Source of the DNA: Desmodus rotundus
Taxonomy: Eukaryota; Chordata; Mammalia; Chiroptera; Phyllostomidae
Direction: 5' to 3'
DNA length: 64,000 bases
Assembly: GCF_022682495.2 (NCBI RefSeq)
Contig: NC_071398.1
Location: 27,097,426 to 27,161,425, forward strand
The position numbers were made by a program, and so were the translations under genes. Positions 1-11,700 of this stretch are shown piece after piece. Below the pieces are notes generated by a model. That model did not search any database. It was given only the letters and a program-made list of their open reading frames with translations, and was not told the origin of the DNA. Position 1 is the stretch's first letter. Each line of letters begins with the position of its first letter.

Positions 1-1290
1 TGTCATAACCATTCAAAGTCCATAGTTTCCATTACTATTACAGCTCATTCTTGGTGTTGTACATTCTGTGGGTTTGCCAAATGAATGACCTATGTTTATT
101 ATTGTGGTATTATCCATAACCTTGACTTCAAACTAGCAATGCAAAGCTGCATTAAGAACCTTCACCTTGTAAAGGGTCTAGTCCTTTGTTTTATGGGGCA
201 GTTCTGATGGCGGTGAAACTCTGGGAGCTGAAAGGATGGTTCGGAACTAGAGTCTTCTGGCCTGGAAAGGCACTGGAATTCTTGATTAGATGAACAGAGC
301 CATTGGGGTCCTTGTCAGGGAGTAAGGATACTTCTTTCCATCTCTGAGTTTAGCTCTAGTAACCTAGAATAGCAAAAAAATTAAAAATACAAATAAAAGT
401 AACAAACATCACCACCTTCTTGTCTTATATAACCCAGAGTAGATAAGAGGCCAATATCTGCATCAGGCTCAGGAATAATATTGAGTTACATTTGGGTTCT
501 ATATCATATTAAATGTTTAATTTCCAGTCACCTATTTCATGAAACCAGTAGTCATACATAACATTGCATGAGTAAGAAGAAGCTCGTGAAAATAAACAGG
601 CCTGCGGATCTCTCGGGTGAATGGGTTGCCTTGTCTCTCTGTGAATCTCCCTGCAGTGTTAGCTCAGTGACGAGTTCCTCTGAGGTCTGCATGCTAACAC
701 GCACACGGGGTGTTTCTGCCTGTCTATGTCGGGTAGAAGAAACTTAGAACAAAGTTATCTTGAAGGGAGGAGAATGTTGAGAAATAAATCGTGTTTGTGC
801 TACAGTACAATTAATACCAAACACTGCCAACACGTGTCTGAAACATAGCTGGAAGTGCTGTTCTACTGTTAGAGTAAACAGCCCTGAGTGTTGCGTATTT
901 GCTTAGACCGTGGGGCAGCCAAAAGGAAAGAGAACCTGAATTCTGTCCTGAGCGTGTGGCTGGCAGTCCCCGCTTCCATCTGGTGTGTCTCCTACAATAG
1001 TCGAGGTTTGGATTCACTGGTTTGTAAAGACTCTTTCATGATCAGAAGTGCACGTTGTGTGTGAATAACAAGTGAGTGAATGAAAAAACTGCTTCTTGTT
1101 GCCGTAGTCCAGAGATCATTGGTGGATTCGCAGGGAAAGGCAGGAAGTGGTGTCTGCCAGTCGCTGCCTTTTCTTAGGATCCAGGTCACCCAAGAGACCC
1201 TACTGTGTAGGGAGCGTTATTAAATTATGATTGTGTGCAGTAGTACTATTGTGAGGTGGTGATTATTCTTTTTGGTGATATAGGCAGTCA
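1..1290. other. Unique intronic sequence, no feature recognised
   Basis: Mixed-composition sequence. A 68-codon and a 65-codon open frame on the minus strand near 811-1189 have no recognisable domain and no splice or promoter context. I see no repeat family I can name. Confidence 0.5.
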
Positions 1291-1297
1291 TATACCA

Positions 1298-1498
1298 TAT
1301 TTTTCAGACTATAAGATGCACTTTTCCCAAATTTGGGAGGAAAATAGGGTTGTGTCTTATAGTCCAAATGTAGCTGACATTTATATTGGTGAAATATTAT
1401 GTTATTTATGTTATTATATATTTTACATTTTTTGTTTCAAATTTTTTTTTCCTATTTTCTTCCTTTAAAACCTAGGTGTGTCTTATGGTCTGAAAATA
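1298..1498. mobile_element. Small non-autonomous DNA transposon (MITE-like) with inverted ends
   Basis: The left end, reading from 1298, holds CAGACTATAAGATGCAC. The right end, read on the minus strand from 1498, holds CAGACCATAAGACACAC, so the ends are imperfect terminal inverted repeats of about 23 bases. A second inverted copy (TGTGTCTTATAGTCC at 1351-1365) makes the left 60 bases a hairpin by itself. Length is about 200 bp and it is AT-rich inside, with no coding capacity. No convincing target-site duplication, so the superfamily is left open. Confidence 0.55.
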
Positions 1499-1542
1499 GA
1501 GTAACCAGGTGGACGGACCTCTGGGATGGGCGATGCATTCAT

Positions 1543-1620
1543 TCACTTCAAATTCAGCATGATCAACATGTTTTTGAAGCTATATTTTTCTATATTGGAA
1601 GTGGACTGAATTTGAAGTGA
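1543..1620. repeat. Perfect 15-bp inverted repeat with 48-base loop
   Basis: TCACTTCAAATTCAG at 1543-1557 is the exact reverse complement of CTGAATTTGAAGTGA at 1606-1620. It lies just beyond the MITE-like element and may be part of the same older mobile structure. Confidence 0.7.
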
Positions 1621-1727
1621 TGTTCAAAGAGAAAAAGTTACTGTGAGCAAATATGTTAATTGGATTTTAAATGTTCACCTTTTGGTGTCACAACCACCCA
1701 TTGGTTAAGCTGGGTTCTTGTTCCCAT

Positions 1728-1753
1728 GGGTGGGATGGGGTGGGGTGGGGTGG
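1728..1753 (+). repeat. G-rich tract able to form a G-quadruplex
   Basis: Five runs of three or four G separated by single T or AT (GGGTGGGATGGGGTGGGG and onward). It fits the usual G-quadruplex pattern with one- and two-base loops. Confidence 0.7.
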
Positions 1754-1889
1754 ACAGTGACAGTTGTCGCATCTCTCCTGGTAATAAATGTGCTTGAATT
1801 TCACGCATTGATGGAAATCATGCATATTTTATGAATCGTCTTGACTGAAGTGTGGGTTTCCTCTAGAAAAGATCACTTTGGGGAAGACA

Positions 1890-2001
1890 CATATATCATG
1901 TATATAAATATATATATTATGAGATATCTATTATATATATAACATATATAATGTTATATATATATTATATATAACATATATATAATAGACATCTCATATA
2001 A
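1890..2001. repeat. AT-rich microsatellite with embedded imperfect palindrome
   Basis: TA-dinucleotide-rich stretch. From 1917 TTATGAGATATCTATTATAT is mirrored, reading back from 2001, by TTATATGAGATGTCTATTAT, giving arms of roughly 35-40 bases with few mismatches. Such sequences can extrude as cruciforms. Confidence 0.7.
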
Positions 2002-3374
2002 ATGTCCTATAAGTCTTATAAGTCTCAACCCTGATCTCAGATCCTTCCCTGGGCTTCCCATCCCTCTTCCATTGTTCTTTTTTCTTTTTTTAGCTTGTAG
2101 AGTTTTTCTGGAGGACTGATTACCAAGCCCCTTCCCTTCCCAAGAGGGCTTCTTTGTCACAAATGATCCCACTCCTCGAGGATGTTTGTTGACATTTAAT
2201 CCATCTCCTATTCTCTGCTTGGATGAGTACTTGGGAGCTCCGTGCAAGGAAGGATGAGCAGTGAGACATCTGAGAAATGCAGTCTTTGTGGTGGGTGAAG
2301 GTGATGGATTTTCACCTCCTTTCTCACCCTTTTTGCAGCTGCTTGAGGACCTCTGGGCATTCCCCCCCCAACTTCTTCCCTACTTTTAGTTGATTTATTC
2401 TTTTCTGGCTTAATGACTTTTTTTTTCAGGTGTAACTTTTCTGATTTTACTTCTTTTGGTGTCCAGTTTTCATTCTGTAGCTTTAGCACTAAATCCATTA
2501 TGTGTTGTTTAAGACAAGGGGTTGGCTGAATTTTAAAGCAGACATGAGAAGCTGTGCAAGGCTGGGAATTGAATTCATCCTTCTCTTAACTTGAACTGTG
2601 GGAGACGCTACCTGCTTTGATGTCCTAAAAGGCATGTGTCCATTGGCCAGGCATTCCCAGTTATGGAGGAAGTGCCACAAGCCCAAGTACCTGCTCCTCT
2701 GCTGACATTGCAGGGAAAAGTGGGCACTGCTCCCTAACCCCTACCCTTTGTTGGAAAGGAAAGGACTGCCTCTCCCCCTTCTTCAGTGTGTGTGTGATGC
2801 GCAGACAATGTCTCCCACTTGGGGCAGCAATGGCCTGCTGAGACGGGGACTTCTGCCCCTCTTTCAACCCCTTACTTATTCTTCTCATAGGAGGAAGAGT
2901 TGCAAAAGGATTGTGAGGGTCTGGAACATCCTATGAGCCATGTTTACTGTTGGGCCAGATCTCTGCATGTCAAAGACAGTGCCTGGGGTCCATTCTTCAT
3001 TCTTCTTTCACTTTCCCCATCCAGCTCCGGGATCTGAGCATGCCCTTGGGCAGGCTCAGGATCAGCCCTGATCAGGCAGGGCAGAGGGTTGAGCGAAGCT
3101 CTGATCTCCAGTTCTCTTTGTAATAGCGCTCTGCCCTCAGACTTACCGACCACCCACTCCAATGGCAGTAATCTAGTTTATACCTCTTCACAGGGCCGAT
3201 GTTTGCGGCATGTCCCCTCTAAAGGAGAGAGGAAACCATCCCACAAAAACACACACCTACCCATCTCACGGTTCCCCTGCCCGCATCTCTCACCTTTCCT
3301 CTCTCCACTTCCCCACATGCACTCAGCCTGGGGGACTCACCACCTGCCATTTCCTCATGTCATGCAATTCTAGG
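2002..3374. other. Unique intronic sequence
   Basis: No repeat family or exon recognised. It contains poly-T runs near 2083-2095 and 2418-2427 and several short open frames under 100 codons that look incidental. Confidence 0.45.
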
Positions 3375-3715
3375 CTCTGTGTTTTTGTCCCACCTTCACC
3401 TAGAATGCCCTACAGTTTCCTTCCGCATTTACCATCCAGTCAATGCCTGATTGTCCTTCAAAACTCAGGCTCAGCTGCTCCCTCCAGGGCATCGCCCATG
3501 CCCCAGGCAGCCTGGGTTGCCCCTACTCTGTGTTTTCCAGATGCCCAGTCCACCTCAACCACAGCCCTCATCACCTGTTCTCTGATAACATTGACTTACT
3601 CTTCCCCTTCCCAAACAATTTGTTAGCCTGTTGAATGAAATGTCACATCAATTTAACTTTGTATTCCCAGTGCTCAGCACATTATGGGGAACCAATAAAG
3701 GCATGACACACCAAA
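3375..3715 (+). mobile_element. L2 LINE 3' fragment
   Basis: It has the ancient L2 3'-end pattern: CCTAGAATGCCCT, then CTTCAAAACTCAGGCTCAG, then a CTCAGCACATTATGGGG tail ending in AATAAAGG. Diverged and non-functional. An open frame of about 138 codons across it is incidental. Confidence 0.6.
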
Positions 3716-4789
3716 TCAGTGATTAACAAGTGCTCCTTTAATTCAGAGCATGCCTATTAACAAAAAATATCTGAGTGTGCAAGGTGTGGAGAGGGAGAGT
3801 AAGGTGCGGGAAGGTTTACAGAAACCTTAGCTAGTCAGTGGCAGAGCTGGCACATTTGAAGATTTCCAAGGCAGAAACATGTGCTTGTTTATATTTTTTT
3901 AGAAAAGAGAGAGAGAGAAATGTCTACACACATGTTATCACCTTGTAAATTGTGTTCTTCAGCTGCAACCAAAGCCATCATGTGCCCCGTTCTGAACAGA
4001 GGGACACCCATCAGCCTGAGAGATTTTTGGCTGCACATCTTGTCTCCTTGTCCCCAAACCCAGCTCGCAGGCAAGCAGCAGGCTTATCAACTGTCTGTTT
4101 AGCAGAGCTTCATGTGTTAATGAAATCCCCCTTTCCTCACCAGCTCATTTCAGAGGCATTTCATTGTTCTGTGCACAGGTGCTGGTGGAACAAAATGAAA
4201 CTCACCCCAAAACAAAAGGGAAAAAAAGCTGATCTGATGCAAAATCTATCTGCATTTCAGAAGCTGTCAAGATGAAAAATGGAGCCAAGTTTGGCCTTTA
4301 AAAATATTAATTTCTTATAAAGATGAACTGGAGGAGAGTGGTAGAGGGAAAATTTCCTTTCCCCCCTGAGGAGCAAACAGGACAAATTCTGATACTTGAT
4401 CCTGGTCTTGCTATGTCATTTCCAAACCCAACAGTTACTTGTCCCCTCTTCATTTATGAGGTTTCTGAGAAAAATGAATGTTCACACGTCACCAAGTTAA
4501 TGATGAATCTTCTCTCCTGTTCTGAACTTAGTTGACATGGTTCAATGTGCTTTGGCTTTCTCGTTGTTTTAGGGGGATTTGTACCCAACAGAAGCAAAGC
4601 TGGTCAATTTCTGCCTGGGGCTGGGTTTTGGGCTCAACTAAGGGCACCAGCACAGAATGAATGAATGCCCAGTTACTAATAAACAGGAAGGACTGAAAAG
4701 AAACCAGGGGAAGAAGTGCATTCTGCTAACATTTGCTGTCAAACTTAGAGACAGTTTCTGTTTTCATAAAGTATCTTTCAAGCAGTTAT
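3716..4789. other. Unique intronic sequence with a short GA run
   Basis: No family recognised. A GAGAGAGAGA run lies at about 3907-3918. Nothing here supports a gene. Confidence 0.45.
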
Positions 4790-5405
4790 AGAGGGTCCTG
4801 CCTCTCCCTCCCCTCCCTCACACCCAGTCTTTCCTGCAGAAGCTCCTCGTAACCAGCTCTCAATGCCATTCACTGCTCTGCTCTTTCAAAGCCTCTCTGC
4901 TCTTTGTACCTCTCACTCTCCTGCCTGGACCATTGCAGAGTCTCATAACTGCCTCTCTGTGCTTCCAATTCCACATCCTCCCATCCTCCAGAACATTCTC
5001 CTTTTCTAAAATACCTTCACCTGCTTAAAAATACTGATGGCTCTATCTTGCCTAAGACGCCAACTCCAAATTTTTCCTAATCTGGTCCCAAACCACTCTT
5101 CACCACTCTTCCAGCCTTTTCTCCTTTTCCTCCTTCTGCACACTTTAGATTCCTGCTAAATATAACGGTATTCCACAAATATAGCAGGCCCTTTCCTGCC
5201 CTCCATCCTTTGCACACCGTGCTCCTTCAGCCTGCATTCCCTTCCCTCCCTCCCTGCCTGAGGAACTCTTACACATCCTTTCAACCCCAGCTGAAATGCC
5301 CCACCAGGTCCCCTCTGCCTCTGCCAAGTGGAATCAACTGTGCTCAGTTCCACCATGACACCTGGCACCTTGCACATGCTGTGACAGTTGACTGACTGAT
5401 TGTCC
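4790..5405 (+). mobile_element. L2 LINE fragment, long copy
   Basis: It follows the L2 order: a block with ATGGCTCTATCTTGCCTAAG, then CTTTGCACACCGTGCTCCTT, then CATCCTTTCAACCCCAGCTG and GTCCCCTCTGCCT. It is one of the longer L2 copies in the window and is diverged. Confidence 0.65.
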
Positions 5406-6169
5406 CTATAAGCCAGTCCACGTAGGGCCATCTCTGATAAGGTGGTGTGTTCTCCCTCCCTAGAGACTAACTTTAGGCAAGTTGCTTGCGATGGTGGCCC
5501 ATGGAATTGATGCTATTGTTTCTCTGGAAATGATGTTCAAAGATATTTGGGTGAGTGAAATAATTAACATGTTAACAAACATACTTTTGTCCACTTTTTT
5601 CTAGAAGCCTCATTCCCAATTTTCATCAGGTTCAAAGGAAAAAAAACCCTCCAGATTTCTGATCATCTTCTTCCCAAGGGAGCAGGACCCAGTCCTCTGT
5701 TCTGGAGACTTGGGCTATGCTCAGCGGGGTCCAGGCACCTGGCTTTCTGCCTGTCTCTGCCTCTTTGCAGGAGCAGGTGGTTTTAAAGCCATCATCCATT
5801 TCCTCTCTTGGACTCAGACTGCTCATTCTGTGTGGCCCGTGTTTTCTTATAAAATGTACCTGGGCATGGGGAGAAGTTCCATCATGTAGCCAGAAAGCCA
5901 AGCAAAGGAAATGGGCACATGCAAGGGCCTAACTCACACCGTTGATTTCAGTAGCATAGGTCCTGCATCGTGGATATAGAATAGCGTCTCCACTCGCCTC
6001 CTTGGCCACAAAACTACCTGAAGAGTTGGCAGAGCAGCCACATGGAGGCTTTTCTGTCTGTCCATCTACCTTCTAAACCCCCCGCCTCCTCCTCTGTACC
6101 CTTAGGGCTTGCTGTGATGATGTTTATCTCAAGGGCTGGACTGTGTCACTCCCAAGAGTTGAGGTCTTC
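5406..6169. other. Unique intronic sequence
   Basis: Nothing nameable. Open frames of 71-89 codons at 5632-5932 on both strands overlap each other and lack any domain. Confidence 0.45.
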
Positions 6170-6410
6170 CTCTGGCACTTAAGCAAACACTTCCTGAGAT
6201 CTGACTGTGTCCCAGCACCATACCAGGTTGTGGGGACAAAGCCAAAGAAAATCAGATTCTTTTCCTCTTGGCACTCCTGGTCTAGTGAGGGAAGAGCCCT
6301 GCCCTTCTTAAATGGCCGCAGTGAGGAGAAGTGAGTACAACATTGTGAGACAGCTGGAAAAAATGTCAGGGGACTCCAGCAGGAGGTGACGAAGTCCATC
6401 TTAGTATTCC
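6170..6410 (-). mobile_element. L2 LINE fragment (reverse)
   Basis: Reverse L2 pattern: a CTGACTGTGTCCCAGCACC block, then GGCACTCCTGGTCTAGTGAG and AGTACAACATTGTGAGACAG. Diverged. Confidence 0.45.
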
Positions 6411-7394
6411 AGAAGATTCCTTCTGTCCTTTTTTTTTTTTACAGCCATGTGGTCCCAAGGCTGGCAACCCATACTGAATGTTCAAAAGCAGAGAAGCTGC
6501 ATCCTTCACCGGCATGAGGGAACTACATCTACCAAAACAAAAATCACAAAATATACCCTATTAATATGTACATATTTTCCACAAACATCACGATAGTCCA
6601 CTTCACTTTGTGTGATTACCAAATGTTTAGAAGTAGAAAACATTTCCCCCATGGAATTCACCTCCCAGTTTGCTGCACATGGATTTACTGTATCATTTTG
6701 CTACCAAGAAAGCAACCTAAATGGTCTACCTGAAGGGGAATTAAAAGACAGAAAATTGTCACTTTCTAGCAGCTCATACAGATTCAGACGTTCAGGGACA
6801 TTGAGAACTGCTTGTAAACAAAAGCGGAACTGACAGCTGCATGCTAGAGGAGGCTCGAATGGTCTTCTTGCTATTTCTCTTAGTTTGACACTGGTCCCAG
6901 TTTTTACTCCTTTTATTTAAATTCTGGCCTTTAAAACAATAGATATTGATCACCTAAGTGATCGTACATTGCATTAGACTAATAACCTAAATTTAGGCAA
7001 ATTTGAAAGAATTACCTTGACAATGAGACCGCAGCCCCTAAGTTAGCTTGTGAGGGTAATGGCACACACATGCCTTTTTCCTACCAGTTAATCAAGAAAC
7101 ATAGGTTGTGACTCTCCCTCACGTGAGGCTGGCATCTGCTATTCCAAGTTAGCACAGGCAATTTGCTATGGAAAAGGAGCAGGGATAAAGTTCAATCTGC
7201 CTTTTTGTTTCTTCTCAGTTTTAATTCATCCTTACATTAGCCCCTCTCTTGTCCTGCAAACCTGCTTTTTCTGTTGGTCCTGATCCCATGTGCTCTCTCA
7301 ACTCCATCTGTTCAGGTCCCTGAGCCAGCAAGTGTCCACCACGTGGACACCTGGATCCCCTCATTTGTCACCTAGAATGCACATGCTGGCTGCA
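6411..7394. other. Unique intronic sequence
   Basis: AT-richer sequence without a recognised repeat or exon. A T-run lies at 6429-6441. Confidence 0.4.
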
Positions 7395-7615
7395 GAGCTA
7401 AGCAGTCACTCTGCCTGGGTGCAGATCCTGGCTCTGTGACTGCCTCCTGAAATAACCTGGAGAAGTCATGTAACATTTCTGAGCCTCAGTTTTCTCATCT
7501 GGAAAATGGGTATATGTCACATCATAGGATGCAGTAAGGGACGAACAGGAAAATTTCTGGACAATTCATAAGACCTAGCATATCTTCGGTGATCAATAAA
7601 TGTCATCTCTTTTTA
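7395..7615 (+). mobile_element. MIR SINE
   Basis: Shows the MIR core and tail: TGGCTCTGTGACTGCCTCC, then GAGCCTCAGTTTTCTCATCT with GAAAATGGG, and an end at GATCAATAAATGTCATC. Old tRNA-derived SINE. Confidence 0.75.
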
Positions 7616-9789
7616 TAATCATTGTCCTTACCCTAGCTGATAAGTAGGTCTTTTTTATTCCAGTTTTATCAAATTTGTGTTATTTCTGGGTTCTCTCAGG
7701 ACATGAGCAGAGGAAAAGCTATCAAACACATATAATAGTCAAACATGGCATTCTTGATGGAAAAAATTTGTAGCAGACCCAAAATATGCTTTGGAAATTC
7801 AAATCATTCATCACTTCTATAAATTTCAGTAATCATTTCTGTTTGGTTTGTTTTAAGAATTTGATGCATTTAAAGTTTAAATGTGGGAAAGTTATGCCTT
7901 TTCCTCTTGTTTTATTTCCTACTACTATGACCAATGAGGCAAAGAATCCAAACTCATTAAGTTTCACACATAAAGAATTGAAATGTATATAGTACTTACA
8001 GAGACTGTGGGCTGAATGATAAAGCTCTCTTTTTAGACCTTGAACATGTTGACACACTCAATATTTTTCATCCACAGAATGTAGTATGAGTGTTGCCTCG
8101 CACCACATCAGATTAGTATTTTTATGATTGCACAATGAAGTGACACATTGCTGAACTGCTGAGCAATTTAAAGAATAAAAAAGATTTAGACACTGAAAGA
8201 ACCTTGAATCACTGGATTCAGAGAGGTAGAAGAGAAGGTTGAAGTATGTCTACAAGCTGATTCCATGGCTCCCAGCAGATGAACTGGAGCCAACACACCG
8301 ATTTCTTAAATGGTTTGGACCCTTGGATCTGGTGCCAGTGGCTGCAGCTCAGCTCAGCATTGTCAGAATTTAGTGGGTGGGGACTTACACTAGTTCAGCA
8401 AAAGTACCAGGCCAACCACCAGTCTGTATGGAGATGACGATTGAACTTGTAGAAGGTAAGGAAGTCACCAGGGGAAGGAGACTGGCACTCACGCTCTTGG
8501 GTCCCCTCCCTGCCCGCCCGGCAGACATCACTAATTCACTACTCAGTTGTGTCCCTCTTGCCCTTTGAGTCTCGATGCAGCCTCGGATCCTGCTCCACAC
8601 AATTGTCATAATTCATCTGATTTACCATATAAATAAAAAGCTACCTAACATTCTTAAAACTATAAAAACTAAAATAAAAAACAAAGGCAGAAAGAATTCC
8701 AAGGTTTATAAATGTGGCTGCACATTTTTAAGTGCAGATAAGTCCTTTTTTATCATCATAGCAGATTATTTAAAGGCAAAAGGACCAGTTTGTTTCATTC
8801 CTGTAGTCTTTCATCAGTTCAGCTCACTCTTTCGTTTGATAATCATTTATTGAGGACCTACTACATGCCAGTCCCATACATGCTAATTTGGTAGCTACCC
8901 AATTAGCTCTCAATGTTGAGTCTTCAGACCCAGATGCCTAGACCATCTTGCCCCAGATTTGAGTTCTTTGAGTCCCCTGGGTCTAGGTAAGAGATTGGGA
9001 TACCCAAACACCTCCATCCCACTCTCAGGGTACAAGAGTACCTCCGAGCCACAGATTTCCTGGGACACTCCTTTGGGCCCCGAGCCCCTTGATCTCCCAG
9101 TTGTGAAATGGGAGTATGACTGACACAGACCTTGTGGCTGTCACAGACCTGTGTTGTCATGAAGAGACAGATGAGGGTTAGAAGTACCTGGCTCAAAGAA
9201 GATACTCCAGAAATGACAGCAGATATTGTCACTGTACTGAACTTGCTATTGTTGCATTACCCTCCCTCTGGGGACATAATCCCCGTGGGTCAGACTCGAG
9301 CACCAGCTGTCTGACCACAGGAGGTACACTTGAGTTTGCATCCAAAGTCTAAAGCTTCACATTCGGCCTGATTGTTGGCACATGCGACTGCACAGCTCTG
9401 AGCAGGCAGGCCCCGCCAGGCCCTCAGTGGCATTTGTTGTCTTGGGAGCCTGTGCCCTGGACACCTTGTTAGGAATGGGAACTGGGACCCAGGCCGAGAA
9501 CCAAGTCCCAAGTCCAGGTAAGGTTGAGCGTTTCTGCTGCTCTGAGGTCAGACTAAGGGTCAAATCTTGGCCTGACCACCTGGCAGCTATGGAATTGTGA
9601 ATTGCTGCAGCTATTATGCCCTCGGTGTCTTTCTCTGCGTGTAGGAGGTTGCATTTGGTGCCTGTGATCATAGCAAGTCTTATACAAAGTCTCCTTCTTC
9701 CTTTTCCTCCTCAGTGGGGCTTCCAAATCATGAGCAAGTCATGCCACATCCTGTTAAGAATCTTATGTAACATCTTCCCAAGAAATATT
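7616..9789. other. Unique intronic sequence with a small MIR-like end
   Basis: A MIR-like piece in reverse lies near 8838-8885 (TATTGAGGACCTACTACATG). The rest gives no family I can name. Open frames of 60-104 codons, the largest at 9357-9671 on the minus strand, overlap each other on opposite strands and are not credible genes. Confidence 0.4.
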
Positions 9790-10290
9790 GTCAAGGAGAT
9801 GTAGTGTACCTACAATTTTTAAAAGACAAATAATATGACTGAGAAATTCCACTCCTAAGTATGTACACGAGAGAAATAAAAATATAAGTCCATGTAAAAA
9901 TGTCCACATGAATGCTCATAACAGCATTATTCATAATAGCCAAAAAGCAGAAGTAACCCACAGATCCATCTGTTGAGAAATGGATAAGCAGAATGGGGTA
10001 TATCCATACAATGGAATGTTATTTGGCCATAAAAAGGAATGAAGTCCCATGAGACAATAAGTATCTGCTGCTTTAAGCTCCCAGTTGGTGGTGCTGTGTT
10101 ATGGCAGACATGGAAAACAAATACAGGGGTGACTGCTAATGGGTATGGCATTTCTCTTTGAGGTGATGAAAATGTTCTAAAATTGATTGTGATGTTGGTT
10201 GCTTAACTCTGAATATATTAAAAGCCATTGAATTTAAACTTTAAATGGGTGAATTATATCATGTGAATTGTATCGCATAGAGATGTTACA
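9790..10290 (+). mobile_element. Old LINE-1 (L1M type) 3' end
   Basis: Recognised by CATTATTCATAATAGCC, GAAATGGATAAGCAGAATG, then ATCCATACAATGGAATGTTA and CCATAAAAAGGAATGAAG, the hallmark 3' region of mammalian L1M elements. The younger LINE-1 at 10315-11123 is inserted right after it in the opposite orientation. Confidence 0.75.
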
Positions 10291-10295
10291 AAAAA

Positions 10296-10314
10296 AAGAA
10301 AAGGCAAATATTTT
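10296..10314. repeat. Target-site duplication, left copy, of the 10315-11123 LINE-1
   Basis: AAGAAAAGGCAAATATTTT, identical to the copy at 11124-11142. Confidence 0.9.
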
Positions 10315-11123
10315 GTTTCCTTTTTTTTTCTATTTATTATGTTCCAGTTAAAGGTGAGATCATATGGTATTTGTTCCTCACCGTTTGGCTTATTTCACTT
10401 AACATAATGCTCTCCAGTTCCATCCATGCTGTTGCAAAGGGTATAAGCTCCTTCTTTCTCTCTGCTGTGTAGAATTCCATTGTGTAAATATACCATAGTT
10501 TTTGAATCCACTCGTTTGCTGATGGGCACTTAGGTTGCTTCCAGTACTTGGCTATTGTAAATTGTGCTGCTATGAACATTGGGGTGCACAGGTTCTTTTG
10601 GATTGGTGTTTCAGTGTTCTTAGGGTATAATCCCAGCAGCAGAATTGCTGGGTCAAAGGGCAGTTCCATTTTTAGTTTTCTGAGGGAATTCCATACTCTT
10701 TTCCACAGTGGCCTCACCAGTCTGCATTCCCACCAACAGTGCACTAGGGTTCCCTTTTCTCCGCATCCTCTCCAACATTTGTATGTGGATTTGTTTATGT
10801 TGGCCACTCTGACTGGTGTGAGATGGTACCTCATTGTGGTTTTAATTTGCATCTCTCTGACGGCTAGTGATGCTGAGCATCTTTTCATATGTCTCTGGGC
10901 CCTCTGTATGTCTTCCTTGGAGAAGTGTGTGTTCAAGTCCTTTGCCCATTTTTTAATTGGGTTGTTTGTCTTCCTGGAGTGCAGTCGTGTGAGTTCTTTA
11001 TATATTTTGGAGATCTGGCCCTTGTCTGAGGTATCATTAGCAAATATGTTTTCCCATACTCTTGGTTCTCTTTGTAATTTGGTGCTGTTTTCTTTAGCCA
11101 TACAGAAGCTTTTTATTTTGATG
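10315..11123 (-). mobile_element. Young 5'-truncated LINE-1 with perfect target-site duplication
   Basis: An 809-bp insertion flanked by two identical 19-base copies of AAGAAAAGGCAAATATTTT at 10296-10314 and 11124-11142. Read on the minus strand it is the last part of L1 ORF2, then AATAAA overlapping the stop codon, then an A-rich tail. There is essentially no L1 3' UTR. The perfect duplication and the open frame across the whole insert argue for a recent event. Confidence 0.9.
10337..11101 (-). pseudogene. LINE-1 ORF2 C-terminal fragment (254 codons, no stops)
   Basis: C-terminal part of the L1 ORF2 protein, downstream of the reverse transcriptase domain. Visible hallmarks are [26 protein letters not shown], and the cysteine motif C-x3-C-x7-H-x4-C (Cys109, Cys113, His121, Cys126 of this frame), then [12 protein letters not shown]. 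The frame stays open upstream of the Met to the truncation point at about 11122, so the Met is internal and not a real start. Endonuclease and reverse transcriptase domains are missing, so the copy is dead. The longer antisense frame at 10548-11168 is a shadow. Confidence 0.92.
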
Positions 11124-11142
11124 AAGAAAAGGCAAATATTTT
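11124..11142. repeat. Target-site duplication, right copy, of the 10315-11123 LINE-1
   Basis: Same 19 bases as 10296-10314. It marks the 5' truncation point of the element. Confidence 0.9.
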
Positions 11143-11284
11143 ACACTACAGCCAGAATGCTCTTATGATGTCGGCCTCCTCCTTAAAACACCCCCACAGG
11201 AGTCCTGTTTCTCCCAGGAGACCGACCAGAGTCCGGTCGGTCTGCAAGGCCAACATGGTCTGGCCCACCTCTGCCTAGCCTCTC

Positions 11285-11700
11285 CTTGTACCAAGTGCCC
11301 CTGCCCCTCTCCCCACCAGCTATGTGGGCATTTCTGTTCTCACCTACTCCCAACACAGGGCCTTTCATCTGCTCTTCTCAACCTGGAACATACTACCCTC
11401 CCATTTCATCCTATTACCCAAATCATTCCCCAATCCTTCCTCAGATTTCAGCTCAACCATCAGTTCTTTGAGAGGTCTTGCTGATGTCTGAGAGAAGCTC
11501 AAGTCCTTCTTGCAGGCATTTTCAGAGCACCCCGCACCTCTCCTTCCCCTGTCATTTCACAGCTACAACTTAATGGAAATGTGTGTGATTATCTGCACTC
11601 CACACTGGACCGTATTCTACATAGAGCAGGAGCCATGACAGTTTTACTTACCACTGAAGCCCCAGCACTGAGCACACAGTAGGCACTTTATAGTACATTT
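11285..11700 (+). mobile_element. L2 LINE 3' fragment
   Basis: L2 tail pattern: CTCTTCTCAACCTGGAACAT, then TCAGATTTCAGCTCAACCAT, and the end CCAGCACTGAGCACACAGTA with GGCACTTTATAGTA. Confidence 0.65.

Noticed and set aside
3210..3626. 138-codon + strand open frame
   Set aside because: Runs through an L2 3' end and is Pro/Ser-rich by composition. No gene signal.
10548..11168. 206-codon + strand open frame
   Set aside because: Antisense shadow of the LINE-1 ORF2 fragment, which holds the cysteine motif on the minus strand. It also runs past the insertion's target-site duplication into unrelated DNA.
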